From Rugalucina vietnamica (lineage: Eukaryota > Mollusca > Bivalvia > Lucinida > Lucinidae), in the NCBI GenBank assembly GCA_964017185.1, contig OZ024877.1:8410006-8474005 (forward strand): a stretch of 64,000 nucleotides of DNA. Reading direction: 5' to 3'. The notes below the pieces were generated by a model that had not been told where the DNA came from, did no database searches, and worked only from the letters and a program-made list of their open reading frames with translations. How positions within the stretch are numbered: position 1 is the stretch's first letter; each line of letters opens with the position of its first letter. Below are positions 1 through 10,724 of this stretch, piece after piece. The position numbers and the translations under genes are program-made.

Positions 1-3000
1 GATGATATCCTTAAAGACATTAACTCATTTAGAAACATTGGAAATATAGTTTTATGCGGTGACTTAAATGCTAGAACAGGGTCAGAACTAGATTTCATTT
101 TAGATGATACAGATGAATATATACCTATGGACCCTAAATATATTATTGATAAAAATATTCAAAAGCGTAGAAATCAGGATTCGAAGGTAGATGAAAGAGG
201 AAAACATATTATTGACTTATGCATTTCATCGCGGATGAGAATCTTAAACGGTAGAACAACGGGAGACCTATTAGGAAAATGTACTTGTCAAAAAACAAAT
301 GGCTTCAGTACCGTGGACTATGTTCTAACGTCTGAGGAATTATTAAAAAATATTATCTACTTTCATGTGCATGAATTTAAACCTTTATTCTCAGACTGTC
401 ACAGTAAAGTTTCATTTAGTGTTAAAGCTTCGTTTAAACCACAGGTTTTCACGACAAATGATGGAAAAATGCCATGCCAATATAAGTGGACACAATATTC
501 GCCGGAAAAGTTTAAAAGAGCACTAAATAATTTTGAAATTAAGTCGCAAATTGATGCTTTTATTTCAACTCAATTTGACATAAATGATCAGGGAATAGAT
601 TCAGCATGTAGCAAATTTGAAGATATAGTCATTAGTGTTGCTAAACAAAGTTTAAGCAAGAAGGAAATTAACAGGACTAGATATAATAAAAGTAAAAAAT
701 GGTTCGATGAACAATTGTATATTAAACGAAGAGATCTCAATCGAAAAGCAAGCAATATGTTTAACAATCCTTTTATTAGATCAATTAGAGACTCTTACTT
801 TAAATGCTACAGACAGTATCGTAAACTAGTTAAATATAAGAAGAAAAATTTCACTAAAACTGTAATTTCACAGTTAGATGAATTAGAAACAAAAGACCCA
901 AAAACGTATTGGAAATTAGTAAATTCTCTAAAAGATGAGTCTGACTCAGAAAGCCCCGAAAAGTCTATCGATTCTAATACATGGCATGATTATTTTGTAA
1001 ATTTAAATTCGGTGGAGGACAAATTTAAAGACAGATGTGATATACTTGATAAAAAGCTTGAGGCATCAAATGAGGTAACATTTAACTTATTAGACAGCAC
1101 AATCAAAGAAAAAGAAATTCAAGATAATATTAGTAAACTTCATAATAACAAAGCAACGGGGTTAGACACAATAAAAAACGAAATGCTTAAGCATGGAATT
1201 ACAGAATTTATTCCTTGTTTAAGAAAACTATTTAATCTCGTTCTCTCGTCAGGTATTTATCCCTCCTCTTGGGCAACTGGTTATATCTCTCCAGTCTTTA
1301 AGACTGGGGATTCATCACAACCTGAAAATTACAGGGGTATTACTATTACGTCCAATGTAGGTAAATTATTCAACCAAATTTTAAATTCAAGGTTAGACAA
1401 ATTTCTTGATGAAAACAAATTAATAAACAAATCACAAATTGGATTTACAAAAAATGCAAGAACCCAAGATCACATGTTCGTTCTAAAAACTCTTATTGAT
1501 AAATATACACACAAAAGTGGCGATAAATTATATGCCTGTTTTGTTGACTTTAAAAAAGCATTTGATTCGGTTATTCACCCTGGTTTGAAATTAAAATTAA
1601 AGGAGTTAAATATAAGTGGTAAATTCTATGATGTTATCAAGAATATGTATTCGAAAAGTAAATTATGTGTGAAGTTAGGGGATACCCATACAAAGTTTTT
1701 TACATCAGGTAAAGGTGTTCGTCAGGGTGATGTTTTAAGTCCAAACTTGTTTAAAATATTTATTAATGATTTCCCTAATTATTTGTCAGAATGTAAAGAT
1801 CCTGTTAATATTAATAACAACGTTTTACAGTGTTTAATGTATGCTGATGATATCGTTCTATTTTCAACATCTTTAGAGGGGCTTCAGCAAAGACTTAATG
1901 GATTAAACCAGTTTTGTAAAGAATGGTGCCTAGATTTAAATGTTTCTAAGACAAAGATTTTAATATTTAATAAGGGAGGAAAATTAATTAAAAATACTTT
2001 ATATTTCGATAAGGATTGCCTAGAATGTGTCCAACATTATCGGTACCTTGGTGTGTACTTTTCCGCAAGTGGTATTTTCAACTATGGACAACAAGATATT
2101 TTTAATAAAGCCAGAAAGGCATCATTCAAATTAACGAAACTTATCTCTTCGGCAGAGCCAAGCATCAAAACTAGTCTTCATTTATACGATCATCTCATCA
2201 AACCTATTTTATTATATGGCTCTGAAATTTGGGGTATTTTTAAAACTAATTCTAAAGCTTGTAAAAACGATGAAAGTTTCAAATTTTCTAATATATATAA
2301 AAATAGTATGGTTGACAAATCGCAAATAAGTTTTTTGAAATATATATTAGGTGTTAATAGATCTTCTTCAAATTTAGCAGTTTTGTCAGGAACTGGCCGG
2401 CTGCCAATATATTTCTCTGTTATTATGTCTGTAGTGAAATATTTACATAGATTAGAAAATGCGTCCGATGGTTTATTAAAGGATGCATATATATCTTCAA
2501 AGCGTATGCACCAGGGAGGATTACAATCGTGGTATACTTCTGCAAACTGTATTCTTCAATTGTTAGGGTTGAAGATCTCTTCCTGTTTAAACTTAACTAT
2601 AAACCAATTAACCAATATTGTAAAAAATAAATTAATTAAACAATACTCTTCTTATTGGAATCAAGAACGGACTAAACATCTGCTCTCGGGCAAACTTGAT
2701 ACGTACTTTAATTTAAAACAATCTTTTTGCTTTGAACCTTATTTGTCTTTGACAAACTTCCATCACAGACGAGCTATTTCTAAAATTCGCATTAGTGCTC
2801 ATAATCTTATGATTGAGTTTGGGAGATATAAAAAGCCAAAACCCTTACCAAGAGAAGATCGACTATGTAAGTTTTGTAATTTAAATGAAGTTGAAAACGA
2901 GATACACTTTATAACACGTTGTTTGAAATATGATTCAGAAAGAGGAGAATTTTATAAAACAATCCGAAAGTTAAATGCTAATTTTGATCTACTAAATGAT

Positions 3001-3108
3001 TTACAAAAAACTATGTGGTTACTATCACAAGAATGTGAAAGTGTTTTAATAGAATTAGCCTGTTTCATTTTAAAATGTTTTGACAAAAGGACTACTAATG
3101 TACATTAA
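1..3108 (+). CDS. Non-LTR retrotransposon endonuclease/reverse transcriptase (5' partial)
   Basis: The frame is open from base 1, so the protein is cut by the window edge; the first internal Met is at 127. It begins inside an apurinic-type endonuclease: GDLNART near 60-80, a TVDYVL motif, and SDCHSK near 400-417. A full reverse transcriptase follows, with the catalytic YADD at 1840-1851 and GVRQGDVLSP upstream of it. The C-terminus carries a CCHC-type zinc-binding pattern (Cys 2866 and 2875, His 2904, Cys 2919). This order is that of a LINE ORF2, copying its own RNA at a nicked target. No stop or frameshift is visible over more than 1,000 codons, so the copy is young. The exact clade (jockey/CR1-like) is not resolved. 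Confidence 0.93.
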   Translation, partial: DDILKDINSFRNIGNIVLCGDLNARTGSELDFILDDTDEYIPMDPKYIIDKNIQKRRNQDSKVDERGKHIIDLCISSRMRILNGRTTGDLLGKCTCQKTNGFSTVDYVLTSEELLKNIIYFHVHEFKPLFSDCHSKVSFSVKASFKPQVFTTNDGKMPCQYKWTQYSPEKFKRALNNFEIKSQIDAFISTQFDINDQGIDSACSKFEDIVISVAKQSLSKKEINRTRYNKSKKWFDEQLYIKRRDLNRKASNMFNNPFIRSIRDSYFKCYRQYRKLVKYKKKNFTKTVISQLDELETKDPKTYWKLVNSLKDESDSESPEKSIDSNTWHDYFVNLNSVEDKFKDRCDILDKKLEASNEVTFNLLDSTIKEKEIQDNISKLHNNKATGLDTIKNEMLKHGITEFIPCLRKLFNLVLSSGIYPSSWATGYISPVFKTGDSSQPENYRGITITSNVGKLFNQILNSRLDKFLDENKLINKSQIGFTKNARTQDHMFVLKTLIDKYTHKSGDKLYACFVDFKKAFDSVIHPGLKLKLKELNISGKFYDVIKNMYSKSKLCVKLGDTHTKFFTSGKGVRQGDVLSPNLFKIFINDFPNYLSECKDPVNINNNVLQCLMYADDIVLFSTSLEGLQQRLNGLNQFCKEWCLDLNVSKTKILIFNKGGKLIKNTLYFDKDCLECVQHYRYLGVYFSASGIFNYGQQDIFNKARKASFKLTKLISSAEPSIKTSLHLYDHLIKPILLYGSEIWGIFKTNSKACKNDESFKFSNIYKNSMVDKSQISFLKYILGVNRSSSNLAVLSGTGRLPIYFSVIMSVVKYLHRLENASDGLLKDAYISSKRMHQGGLQSWYTSANCILQLLGLKISSCLNLTINQLTNIVKNKLIKQYSSYWNQERTKHLLSGKLDTYFNLKQSFCFEPYLSLTNFHHRRAISKIRISAHNLMIEFGRYKKPKPLPREDRLCKFCNLNEVENEIHFITRCLKYDSERGEFYKTIRKLNANFDLLNDLQKTMWLLSQECESVLIELACFILKCFDKRTTNVH

Positions 3109-3425
3109 TATATAATAATTAGTTCAGATGATCTACTACAATGTGGAAAAATTATTTCAATATACTCATTTTTGTTGGAGCGAACCACCTTCATTCCTTG
3201 ATTTTTGCTTTAATCTTGTGCAAATACTATTCCCTCATAAAATTTTCAATGCTTGTTTGTTTCGTAATGTCCATGTATGTGAAGTTTAAATGTTTGTTAA
3301 TGTCCTTACGTTTCATGTTATATGTCTCTTTTTTCCAATCATATAAATGTACATTTTTTAACTACCCGAAAGGGTCATTGATTTGAAATAAAATATATTC
3401 TATTCTATTCTATTCTATTCTATTC
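3109..3425 (+). mobile_element. 3' UTR and (TATTC)n tail of the LINE
   Basis: About 280 bp of AT-rich sequence follow the ORF stop. A run of TATTC pentamers at about 3395-3424 then ends abruptly. Non-LTR elements of several clades end in short tandem repeats rather than poly(A), so this is read as the 3' terminus of the element. Confidence 0.8.
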
Positions 3426-4181
3426 ATAGCAACAGAAATCGTTCTTTGCTAGTTGGATGGCGGGAGACAGTTGAAATGAGATATGCTTCTGAAATGCATG
3501 GAAATGGTTCAATGAAACTAATTCATTCATGCTGACTTAAGCCAATGGTAAGCCCTGTTTAACAGCCTTAACCGGTATGACATTACTTGGTACCGCTGAT
3601 TAGCACTTCGCTTTTTAGTTGCCTCAAGGAAAGACAACTTTGTCAAGCGACGAAGGACTCGAAATTTCACTACCTGATTCGGTTTCCTCTGTGATTATTT
3701 GGATCTGCACCTTGTTTACTGCGAGTAGGTGGACATTGCACATGTTAAACATTGTCAACAAAATATTTATAGTCTCTAACATCCCGGGTCTAACATAAAG
3801 AAGGTGTAAATTTAACAGATTAAAAACAATCCGAACCACCGCCACCGGTGGGTGGGGTAGCGTAAGACGACATTCTCAAAGGATACGTGAAGTAAATCTT
3901 ATGCTTACAGACATTAATTGGAAAGGTTGTCAGACCTTTCCACTGTAATTAGGTTGTAAATAGTTTTAATGGCCCATCCCGAATGTTCTCTCAAACTTGC
4001 TAAATTCAAAATTTAGCACCCACCCATCTGAGATGATGATCAGAAATTGATCGACTCAGTATACATGTATGAAGATAGATATATAGATAGTTTGAATGTA
4101 GTAAAATTTGAGCAGGTTTTGTCTTACATCTAGATTGTCCATCGCTGACATTGAAAAAAGATCCGATACGAGAAAAGCTAG
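3426..4181. other. Unassigned intergenic stretch
   Basis: No supported coding frame, RNA gene or repeat was recognised. Short open frames here have no motif and no neighbouring splice signals. Confidence 0.5.
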
Positions 4182-4183
4182 TA

Positions 4184-4803
4184 TCTCACTGGCATGCGAA
4201 TTTTGTCGCATACTTTCGCACGACATTTGTGCGATTGTCTCACGAGTGTCCTGAGAATTTTCATGTGTCACGAGCTTGTCGCGAACTGGTCGCGAATGTT
4301 TTATACATGCTTTAAAATTTTATGCAAATTTTTTAACCAAAATATTTCGCAAGAATGTTGTGAAAGTGTCGCGAACCTGTCGCCGCGAAATTTTGGCAAA
4401 TCAAATTTTACAATGCAAAATTTTCGCAACACTTGTGCAAATGTCCTGCGAGTGTCTCACGACAGTTGCGCGACAGTCTTTAAGAAAACATGCGAAACTC
4501 TCACAACAATCTGGCGAGAAAATAAAACTAAGCGACATTCGTACAAATGTCATGCGACACTCGCACAAATGTTGCGTGACTGTCGTACGAATTAAAATGA
4601 AAATAAGCTACATTCGCGGGAAAGTCATGTGACTATTGCCCGACAGTCGCAAGATCAAAATTAGACCGAAATCCGCGAATTTGTCGCATAAATGTCTATT
4701 TAATGAGACTGCAGTGTGAAATTTGTGTATATCATCAATCTTTGTCGTGAAATAGTCGCGAACTATTCACGAACTAGTCTCCAGTTGTTGCATTCCAGTG
4801 AGA
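4184..4803. mobile_element. 620-bp inverted-repeat element of GTCGC motifs
   Basis: Both ends carry the inverted repeat TCTCACTGG plus about 6 further matching bases. A TA dinucleotide lies directly outside each end (4182-4183 and 4804-4805), as expected for a TA target duplication. The interior is a dense, degenerate set of GTCGCGAA / TCGCAC words in both orientations. It encodes nothing recognisable; open frames over it are artefacts of the repeated word. Probably a non-autonomous DNA transposon. Confidence 0.65.
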
Positions 4804-4917
4804 TAGGGGCTAAACCAGTCCAAATTTACTGTACAGAATTCAATATGCAGCAATACATTTTCTGTAAACAATCGAGATAAGACAGTTCACCAACAAGCCG
4901 CACCACAGACCCTGTAT

Positions 4918-5194
4918 CATTACGAAAACATGCCCATGCAATATACAGAAATGTTTTTGGTTGTAGTAAAAAATTCTAAAAGTTCGTCATTTTTTAGTTT
5001 TACTTATTTTTGCTCAAAACTGGCATAGATTGTGGGTACATGTTAGCCTGAACTGCCTCGGCGAGGCGGTTCTAACGAGTACCCACAAGCTATGTTTTGG
5101 AGCAAGAAAAAAGTATACCCCTGCACTCCCCAGTTTTACTGTATAAAAGTGGGGTATAAGGGGGTATACTTTTCACGGACATGTTATTCTGATG
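4918..5194 (+). mobile_element. Hairpin MITE family, copy 1
   Basis: Ends are imperfect inverted repeats of the form CATNASGAAAACATG. The centre is a long palindrome: a CATAGATTGTGGGTAC-type arm, then CCTCGGCGAGGCGG, then the reverse arm. A second internal part pairs the words ACCCC and GGGGT around TATAAAAGT. At least six related copies occur in this window (5281, 17474, 35388, 40599, 44712, 49759). Confidence 0.75.
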
Positions 5195-5280
5195 TCATTT
5201 CTGATAGATACGGAGTGATTTTTAAACAACAACAGTTAAAAGTCTCGGTTTTAAATCTGCTTATTATATAATAAATTAAT

Positions 5281-5500
5281 CATCAGGAAAACATGTCCAT
5301 GAAAAGTATACCCCCTCATACCCCACTTTTATATAGAAAAACTGGGGAATGCAGGGGCATACCTATTTTTCTTATTTTTGCTCCCAAACATAGATTGTGG
5401 GTACTCATTAGAACCGCTTCGGTGAGGCGGTTCTAATGTGTACCCACAATCTATGGTTTGAGCAAAAATAAAAAAAAAACATCAAAGCTTTTCGGATGAA
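5281..5500 (-). mobile_element. Hairpin MITE family, copy 2 (truncated)
   Basis: The same family as the copy 87 bp upstream, in opposite orientation. It starts with CATCAGGAAAACATG and holds the full central palindrome, but the other terminus has decayed after about 5475. Confidence 0.7.
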
Positions 5501-5517
5501 ATGTTTATCTTTTTTTT

Positions 5518-5618
5518 TCTTCAAACCCACACCAGACACAGCAGTGAGATGCTTGAATGGTTAAGTGCCGTAATAAAATATCAGCGCTCTTAACCACTCG
5601 ACCACTAAGGCCGCCCCC
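5518..5618 (-). mobile_element. tRNA-headed SINE, family 1 (head only)
   Basis: On the minus strand this starts as a tRNA(Leu/Ser)-like head with an A box in GGTCGAGTGGTTAAGAG. It continues into the segment also seen at 5853 and 15381 (the CTGGTGTGGGTT word), then stops. A 5' fragment of a SINE. Confidence 0.6.
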
Positions 5619-5852
5619 AATATTTCAAAGTTCTGGTTACACAATCAAATGCAAATCTTAGTAAATCAAAAGTATGCTTGGCTTCTATGACACTTTTGCA
5701 AACATCTAATTGATGCAAAACTGTTTCAAGTTTTGAAAATAATTGGGTAATTTTTTTTTTGGTCTATCTTGTGACAAAACAACTTAACAACTTTATTGTG
5801 AATGTAGTGAGATTGAGGCACTTTTACAAATGTCTCATGAATATTGTAAGTA

Positions 5853-6062
5853 TCTTGCTCACTCGATCATTTCACCGCTGTGTCTGATGTGGGTTCGAGC
5901 CCCGCTCTGGCCACATGTGAGACAAGCCAAGTTCTGCTTGCGGGTGTGCCAGGTGGTTTTTCTCGGGGGTTCTCCCGTTTTCACCCCACCTATTGATTGG
6001 ACCATCTCATATGAGCTGAAATAATCTTGAAAGGGACGTTTAACTGTCTCAGAAGAAAAAAA
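5853..6062 (+). mobile_element. tRNA-headed SINE, family 1
   Basis: A B-box-like GGGTTCGAGCCCC at about 5891 is followed by a body shared with 15381-15608: GCGGGTGTGCCAGG, TTTTTCTCGGGG, and CATATGAGCTGAAATAATC near the end, then an A-rich tail. The tRNA-like head is partly eroded. Confidence 0.7.
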
Positions 6063-6536
6063 AAAAACACACTTTCATTTGAATAAGTTTTACTGTTTCT
6101 TTGAACTGTATACATGTACTGATTTATTTTCAGGTGAAAAACCAGCAGTGTGGTCATGATTCCATGGTCATTGAGGTGTTCTAAATTAGCCTTCGGTAAG
6201 ACAAATAAAATTTCTGTCTTTGTTGCAAATACTTATTCAGGGTGTCCATGGTCAGGGAAAAAGTCAGAGAGAAATCACTTTTTTCAAAGCCAAGCTAGGA
6301 AATGTCAGGGATTTTTGACATCAGTCAGGCAATTTTTCAATTTAAGCCAAAATCAGGAAATTTTGAAAAACAGGTTTATAAATTGCCAAACTACAATGAA
6401 CACAAACATTCTTCAACCTGTTGCTTGTCCTTATGAACACAAAACTGAAGTAACTAGGATAAGCAAACTTGATATAGAAATTCAATCTATAGATTCAATA
6501 TGTAGATCATAATAAGTTGATTATTATTATTTTCAG

Positions 6537-7082
6537 CAACTGTAGATATTCACGGTGCTGTCCTGGACTGTGACCTTTGGACCAGGAGGGGCATTAATTT
6601 CTGTTATTGTACAAGTCATAATTTCATAGGTAAGTGCTCCTTATATGACCCTCTTTCCCTAAACCCTCCTCTGGAAACTACCATAACATTTTTCCAGAGT
6701 AGAATAAAATTTAGTGATTGACATGCATAAAATTTGCTTTCCAAATGTTTTGATGTATGCAAAAGTTTTCAAACTGTGTTCACAAATTCAAAATTTTATT
6801 TCCAAAAATATTCTTGAATTAGGCTCCATCCTGAAAATAAGATGGAATGTTTCTCACAACAGAAGTCCCATATTTGCTGAAATAATTGATTTTTAAATTT
6901 TTGAAGTACCTCCCACCAGTGCATGTAAAATGCAGGGTTAACACTGCTATTCAGTACTATAATGTTATGATTTTGTCAACTGATTTTCAAAATTTGTGTT
7001 GAACTTTTTAGGGACGAGGAATGCAGTGGGAAAACAATATCAGATACAATTCCCTGTTGCTGTTTTTGAACTAGGGGAATAG
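6537..7082 (+). CDS. Candidate 3' terminal exons of an unknown gene
   Basis: Two exon-like segments. Exon 6537-6629 follows a TTATTTTCAG acceptor, is open in one frame and ends at a strong donor (CATAG then GTAAGT). Exon 7012-7082 follows ACTTTTTAG; joining the 1-base overhang of the first to 2 bases of the second keeps one frame open to a TAG at 7080-7082. About 53 residues result, Cys/Trp-containing in the first exon and ending VAVFELGE. I do not recognise the family. A further acceptor/donor pair encloses 6135-6190 but has stops in every frame. Evidence is splice consensus plus frame compatibility only. Confidence 0.35.
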
Positions 7083-8358
7083 CTAAAAAGGTATGTTTTA
7101 AGGATGCTTGGTTGAAGTACAGTATGGTTATTCATGAAGATTTGGTCATGAAGATATTTATACATTTCTTCTTTCCTCATATTCTGCTTCCCCATGATCC
7201 AAGAACAGATGTCAGTAAAAAGAATACTGGTAAAGCCCTGTATATCCGTGATGCAACCAAATTTCTTAAGCACAGATTGATGCAACATTCCATCATGACA
7301 AAATGGAGTGTAGTGTTTGGAAGCCAGATTGATTTGAGTGCAACTTACGGTGAAGCATATACCTACAGACAGACAATGACCTCTTTGCTGTAGGTTGAAT
7401 CCCAATGGATTATTTAGCTTCCAATCACTGGGCTGCTTGTCATGTGTCGTGAAATGCTGCATCAGTCTGCACTGTAAGAATCACAGGTATACAGGATGGT
7501 AATAACTGCCTCAGATTGATTTGTATATATCTGACCATCCTAATAACACAGCTGAGCAGCAATTGTCTGCGAATGTAAAACATTAAGTCAAGCAAATATG
7601 CATCTAACAAATTTGTACTTATACATCTATGATTTAAAACTTGATCATAGTCTAAAGTTTTGGAATATCCATCTTAATTGCTAAAATAGGAAATCTTTTA
7701 CAGAATATAGAGTGAATTTATATGCACTTTACACTCTACTTTTATAGAAGTTGAGGCATTTTCCTTGGCAAGGTTTCATGTAATTTATTAGAGGTGTTTA
7801 AATCTGTTTCAGATTTATTTACGGTTTGATCTTTGAAGTGGGAATACAGTATTGACCAGTGTCAAATGCATCATTGACCATGGAAACTCGAACATTGTTA
7901 ACACATTACCAGAGAAATGCTCAGTCAGCATAAACATTATGGACTGATTTAGATTCAATTCTGAAACTCCCCATCTTGCCAGCAAGTTCATTCATTTAGG
8001 ATTCTGTTTTGTCAAAGCGCAATTACTACCTGTAGTTGAATCATCAAACTACTTTACTGTTTTTCAAATATTCTTAGTAAAAGTTAGCAAATACCATCTA
8101 ACGACTTCTGATTTCCTTTGAGACTTTCCAGATTGTAGATTCTACTTTTCATGAGAAAGTTGTCTGTTTTAGCTTAAGAAAATGCACTATATTTATTAAA
8201 TTGTACAGACCTGTGAAGGTGTCACTTAAATATTAAAACTCAATTTCAAGAATCTTAGTTAGAAAAGTGAGACATTAGAACTGAAAAATGCTTGGCAACA
8301 TTTTCCATATAGGAGTTCTGTTAATTAAAATATTTTAGAAATGTAATAGACTATTAAA
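7083..8358. other. Unassigned AT-rich stretch
   Basis: No repeat family or coding region recognised. It could be the 3' UTR or downstream flank of the candidate exons ending at 7082. Confidence 0.4.
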
Positions 8359-8589
8359 TGAGCCATGACACCAGAAAATTGGTCTTCAGGGTTTCCGACC
8401 AGGTCTTACACATACCGGTCTGTTCAGTCACAGGACAAGGAAAGAAGCTTGAAAGTTTAAGTAGAAAAGAATTGTACTATATGTGTAGCGAAAACAAGGG
8501 CGCTTATCAGATGTACAGTTACTACTCAGCTGATCTGCGGCTTTGTTTTCGCATTTGCAAAAATCCTGTTTTTCTCATGATGTGGCTCA
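8359..8589 (+). mobile_element. TGAGCC inverted-repeat element, copy 1
   Basis: Starts TGAGCC and ends GGCTCA, with the family body between: AGGTCTxACACA, GAAGCTTGAAA, GCGAAAACAAGGGCGC, then the half-palindrome CAGCTGATCTGCGGC. AA lies on both sides, fitting a 2-bp target duplication. Left-end variant with AAAACCGG-type sequence (type B), mutated here. Confidence 0.75.
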
Positions 8590-9347
8590 AATTGTAAATG
8601 TTATAGGAAATGATATTCATTTTAAAAGAATAAATTCTACACACCCATATACTTGCTGTATACTTGCTGTGTTTATATATAGTTTGTACATGTGACTCTG
8701 TGCCAGATATTTAAACCAAAATCATTTCCATTATATTGACTACATGTACTTGTACATGTAGCTCGATAGAAAGGTTGTAGTTCAAATCCTGCTCCTAAGA
8801 CATAAGTACTAGGATGTGTTGTTGAACAATGCTTTTGTAACCATCAAGTAGCCAAACAATGTGGCCTGTCTTGTAATAATGAAAAATGGTTGACTGTACT
8901 GTTCAGCCTGAATGCTAACAAAACTGAAACATGGCTTTACGAATTTAAAATGGGAAGTAAAATAAATGGGAGGCCTGGTGGTGTATAGACTCAATTTACA
9001 ACACGTTTTAAGAGATAACGTGTCTTGGAACAGAATAACTATAGAATTGCAGACTGGTTATTTAATAATACATTTATTGATGCCTTGTTGAATACTTCTT
9101 CTGGTGCATATGATGCATATCCGTAATCTGGTCATGTAAACCAGTTTGAAAGTCCTGGCATTTTGCATACAGTTTAATGATGAGAGCCATACGTTTTTGT
9201 AAGTAAAGGCATCTAAGTTACGATTTGATGCACAGATATGACCATTGACCAAAGTTGTTCATTTGGTTAAGGAACAAAACAAACAAAATTCAAGCGTGCG
9301 GTATCCTGATAAATTGGTTGGTTGCCCATTAGGTGTGCCTATTTCAT
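8590..9347. other. Unassigned stretch
   Basis: No supported gene or repeat. Short open frames on the minus strand lack any motif. Confidence 0.4.
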
Positions 9348-10679
9348 ATTATAATATGTTAAGTACATGTATATCAATAAATATTTACTCTGTATAAAAA
9401 ACTGCCAGATGTTGTGATGTTGTATGCTTTAATTGATTACATAACATATGGAGCCAAATTTTTAACAACATATTCGCTGATATTCGAGTTTCAAAGATTT
9501 CACAAGGAACCATGGTTAATGGTTTGTAATTTTGTTTATAAATTATGAAAGAATAGCCATTTTTGTACTACGGCTGAAAATTTGGTGTCTTACAGAGTTA
9601 CACCCTGATTTTCAATTATTGTGCATATAAGAATTTCGTAGTAAAACGGTTCTTACAATATAAAACTAAGCATGTCAGTGTTATATTGCAAGAAAACTAA
9701 TATTCTACCAGGACGGTTTTTACGAACAAAACTTGCTTGTGGGTTCCTTTATGGGGTAAGCATGCGTTAAGGCACTGTGGAGTCACATATGGCTTGTATT
9801 CTGCCAAAACGTGGGTTGACATTTCATCATACAGTTCATGGCTTGTTTCTCGGCACAGAATACCATACGGGACGTGGACTTTCACAGAGAAACTTTCATA
9901 CTTAGGCTATCTCTCACTGCTCACGTTCATGATAATTAAATCCTCTTGTTTAGCCATAAAATCAAGGAAATCACCAGGACATTCAAAGACTGGCGTTATG
10001 ATAGGGATGAATACAAAGAACATTTGCTTTGCATAAGTACCATTTTGACATCCTTTATTGGCATGTTGATTTCCGTGACTTAATCGCTATAGAAGAGGTT
10101 TGGAATATCATGAAGAGATGTGAGTTATTGTCCAACAATAAATTTAGCCAACTTAGCCCCTCGGTGCGAAGGAAACAATCATGAATTGTATGATAAAATG
10201 CTAACCCACGTTTTGGCAGAATAAAAAGTCATGGGTGACTCCATAGTGCTTTTAGACATGCTTACCTTATGAAGGAACCCACTAGAAAGCTTTGGTCGAA
10301 TAACCGCCTTAATAGAATAGTTTTTTCTTGCAAAATGACACTGACATTGTTAGTTTTACACTCTAACAACCGCTTTATCATGAAATTCTAAAATGTACAA
10401 TAAATGAAAATCAGGATGTAAATCTGTAAATAGTACTCATAAAGACACCACATTTTCAGCCGTAGTACAACAATGGCCATTCTTTCATAATTTATAAACA
10501 AAATTACAAACCATTAACCATGGTTCCTTGTGAAATCTTTAAAACTCGATTATCAGCAAAATTATTGTTAAAATTTGGCTCCATATGTTATGTAATCAAT
10601 TTAGACATACAACATCACACGATCTGGAAGTTTTATGTACAGAGTAAATGTTTATAGACATACTTAACATATTATATAA
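9348..10679. mobile_element. 1.3-kb foldback element
   Basis: Two long arms (about 9348-9860 and 10155-10679) are reverse complements of each other with scattered differences, separated by about 300 bp of unique sequence. Matching landmarks include CATAACATATGGAGCC, ACCATGGTT, ACAAAATTACAAACCATT and CCAAAACGTGGGTT. Open frames across the arms look like by-products. The structure is that of a foldback/long-TIR transposon or an inverted duplication. Confidence 0.7.
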
Positions 10680-10724
10680 ACAGATTCATCCAGTTGTCTA
10701 TTTCTTGCCAGTGACGATTGTTCA

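Noticed and set aside
4194-4632. Two overlapping Cys-rich open frames
   Set aside because: They arise from the repeated GTCGC words of the inverted-repeat element and lie in different frames of the same repeat.
6135-6190. Extra exon upstream of the candidate gene, with good acceptor and donor
   Set aside because: Stops occur in every frame, so it cannot be a coding exon as it stands.
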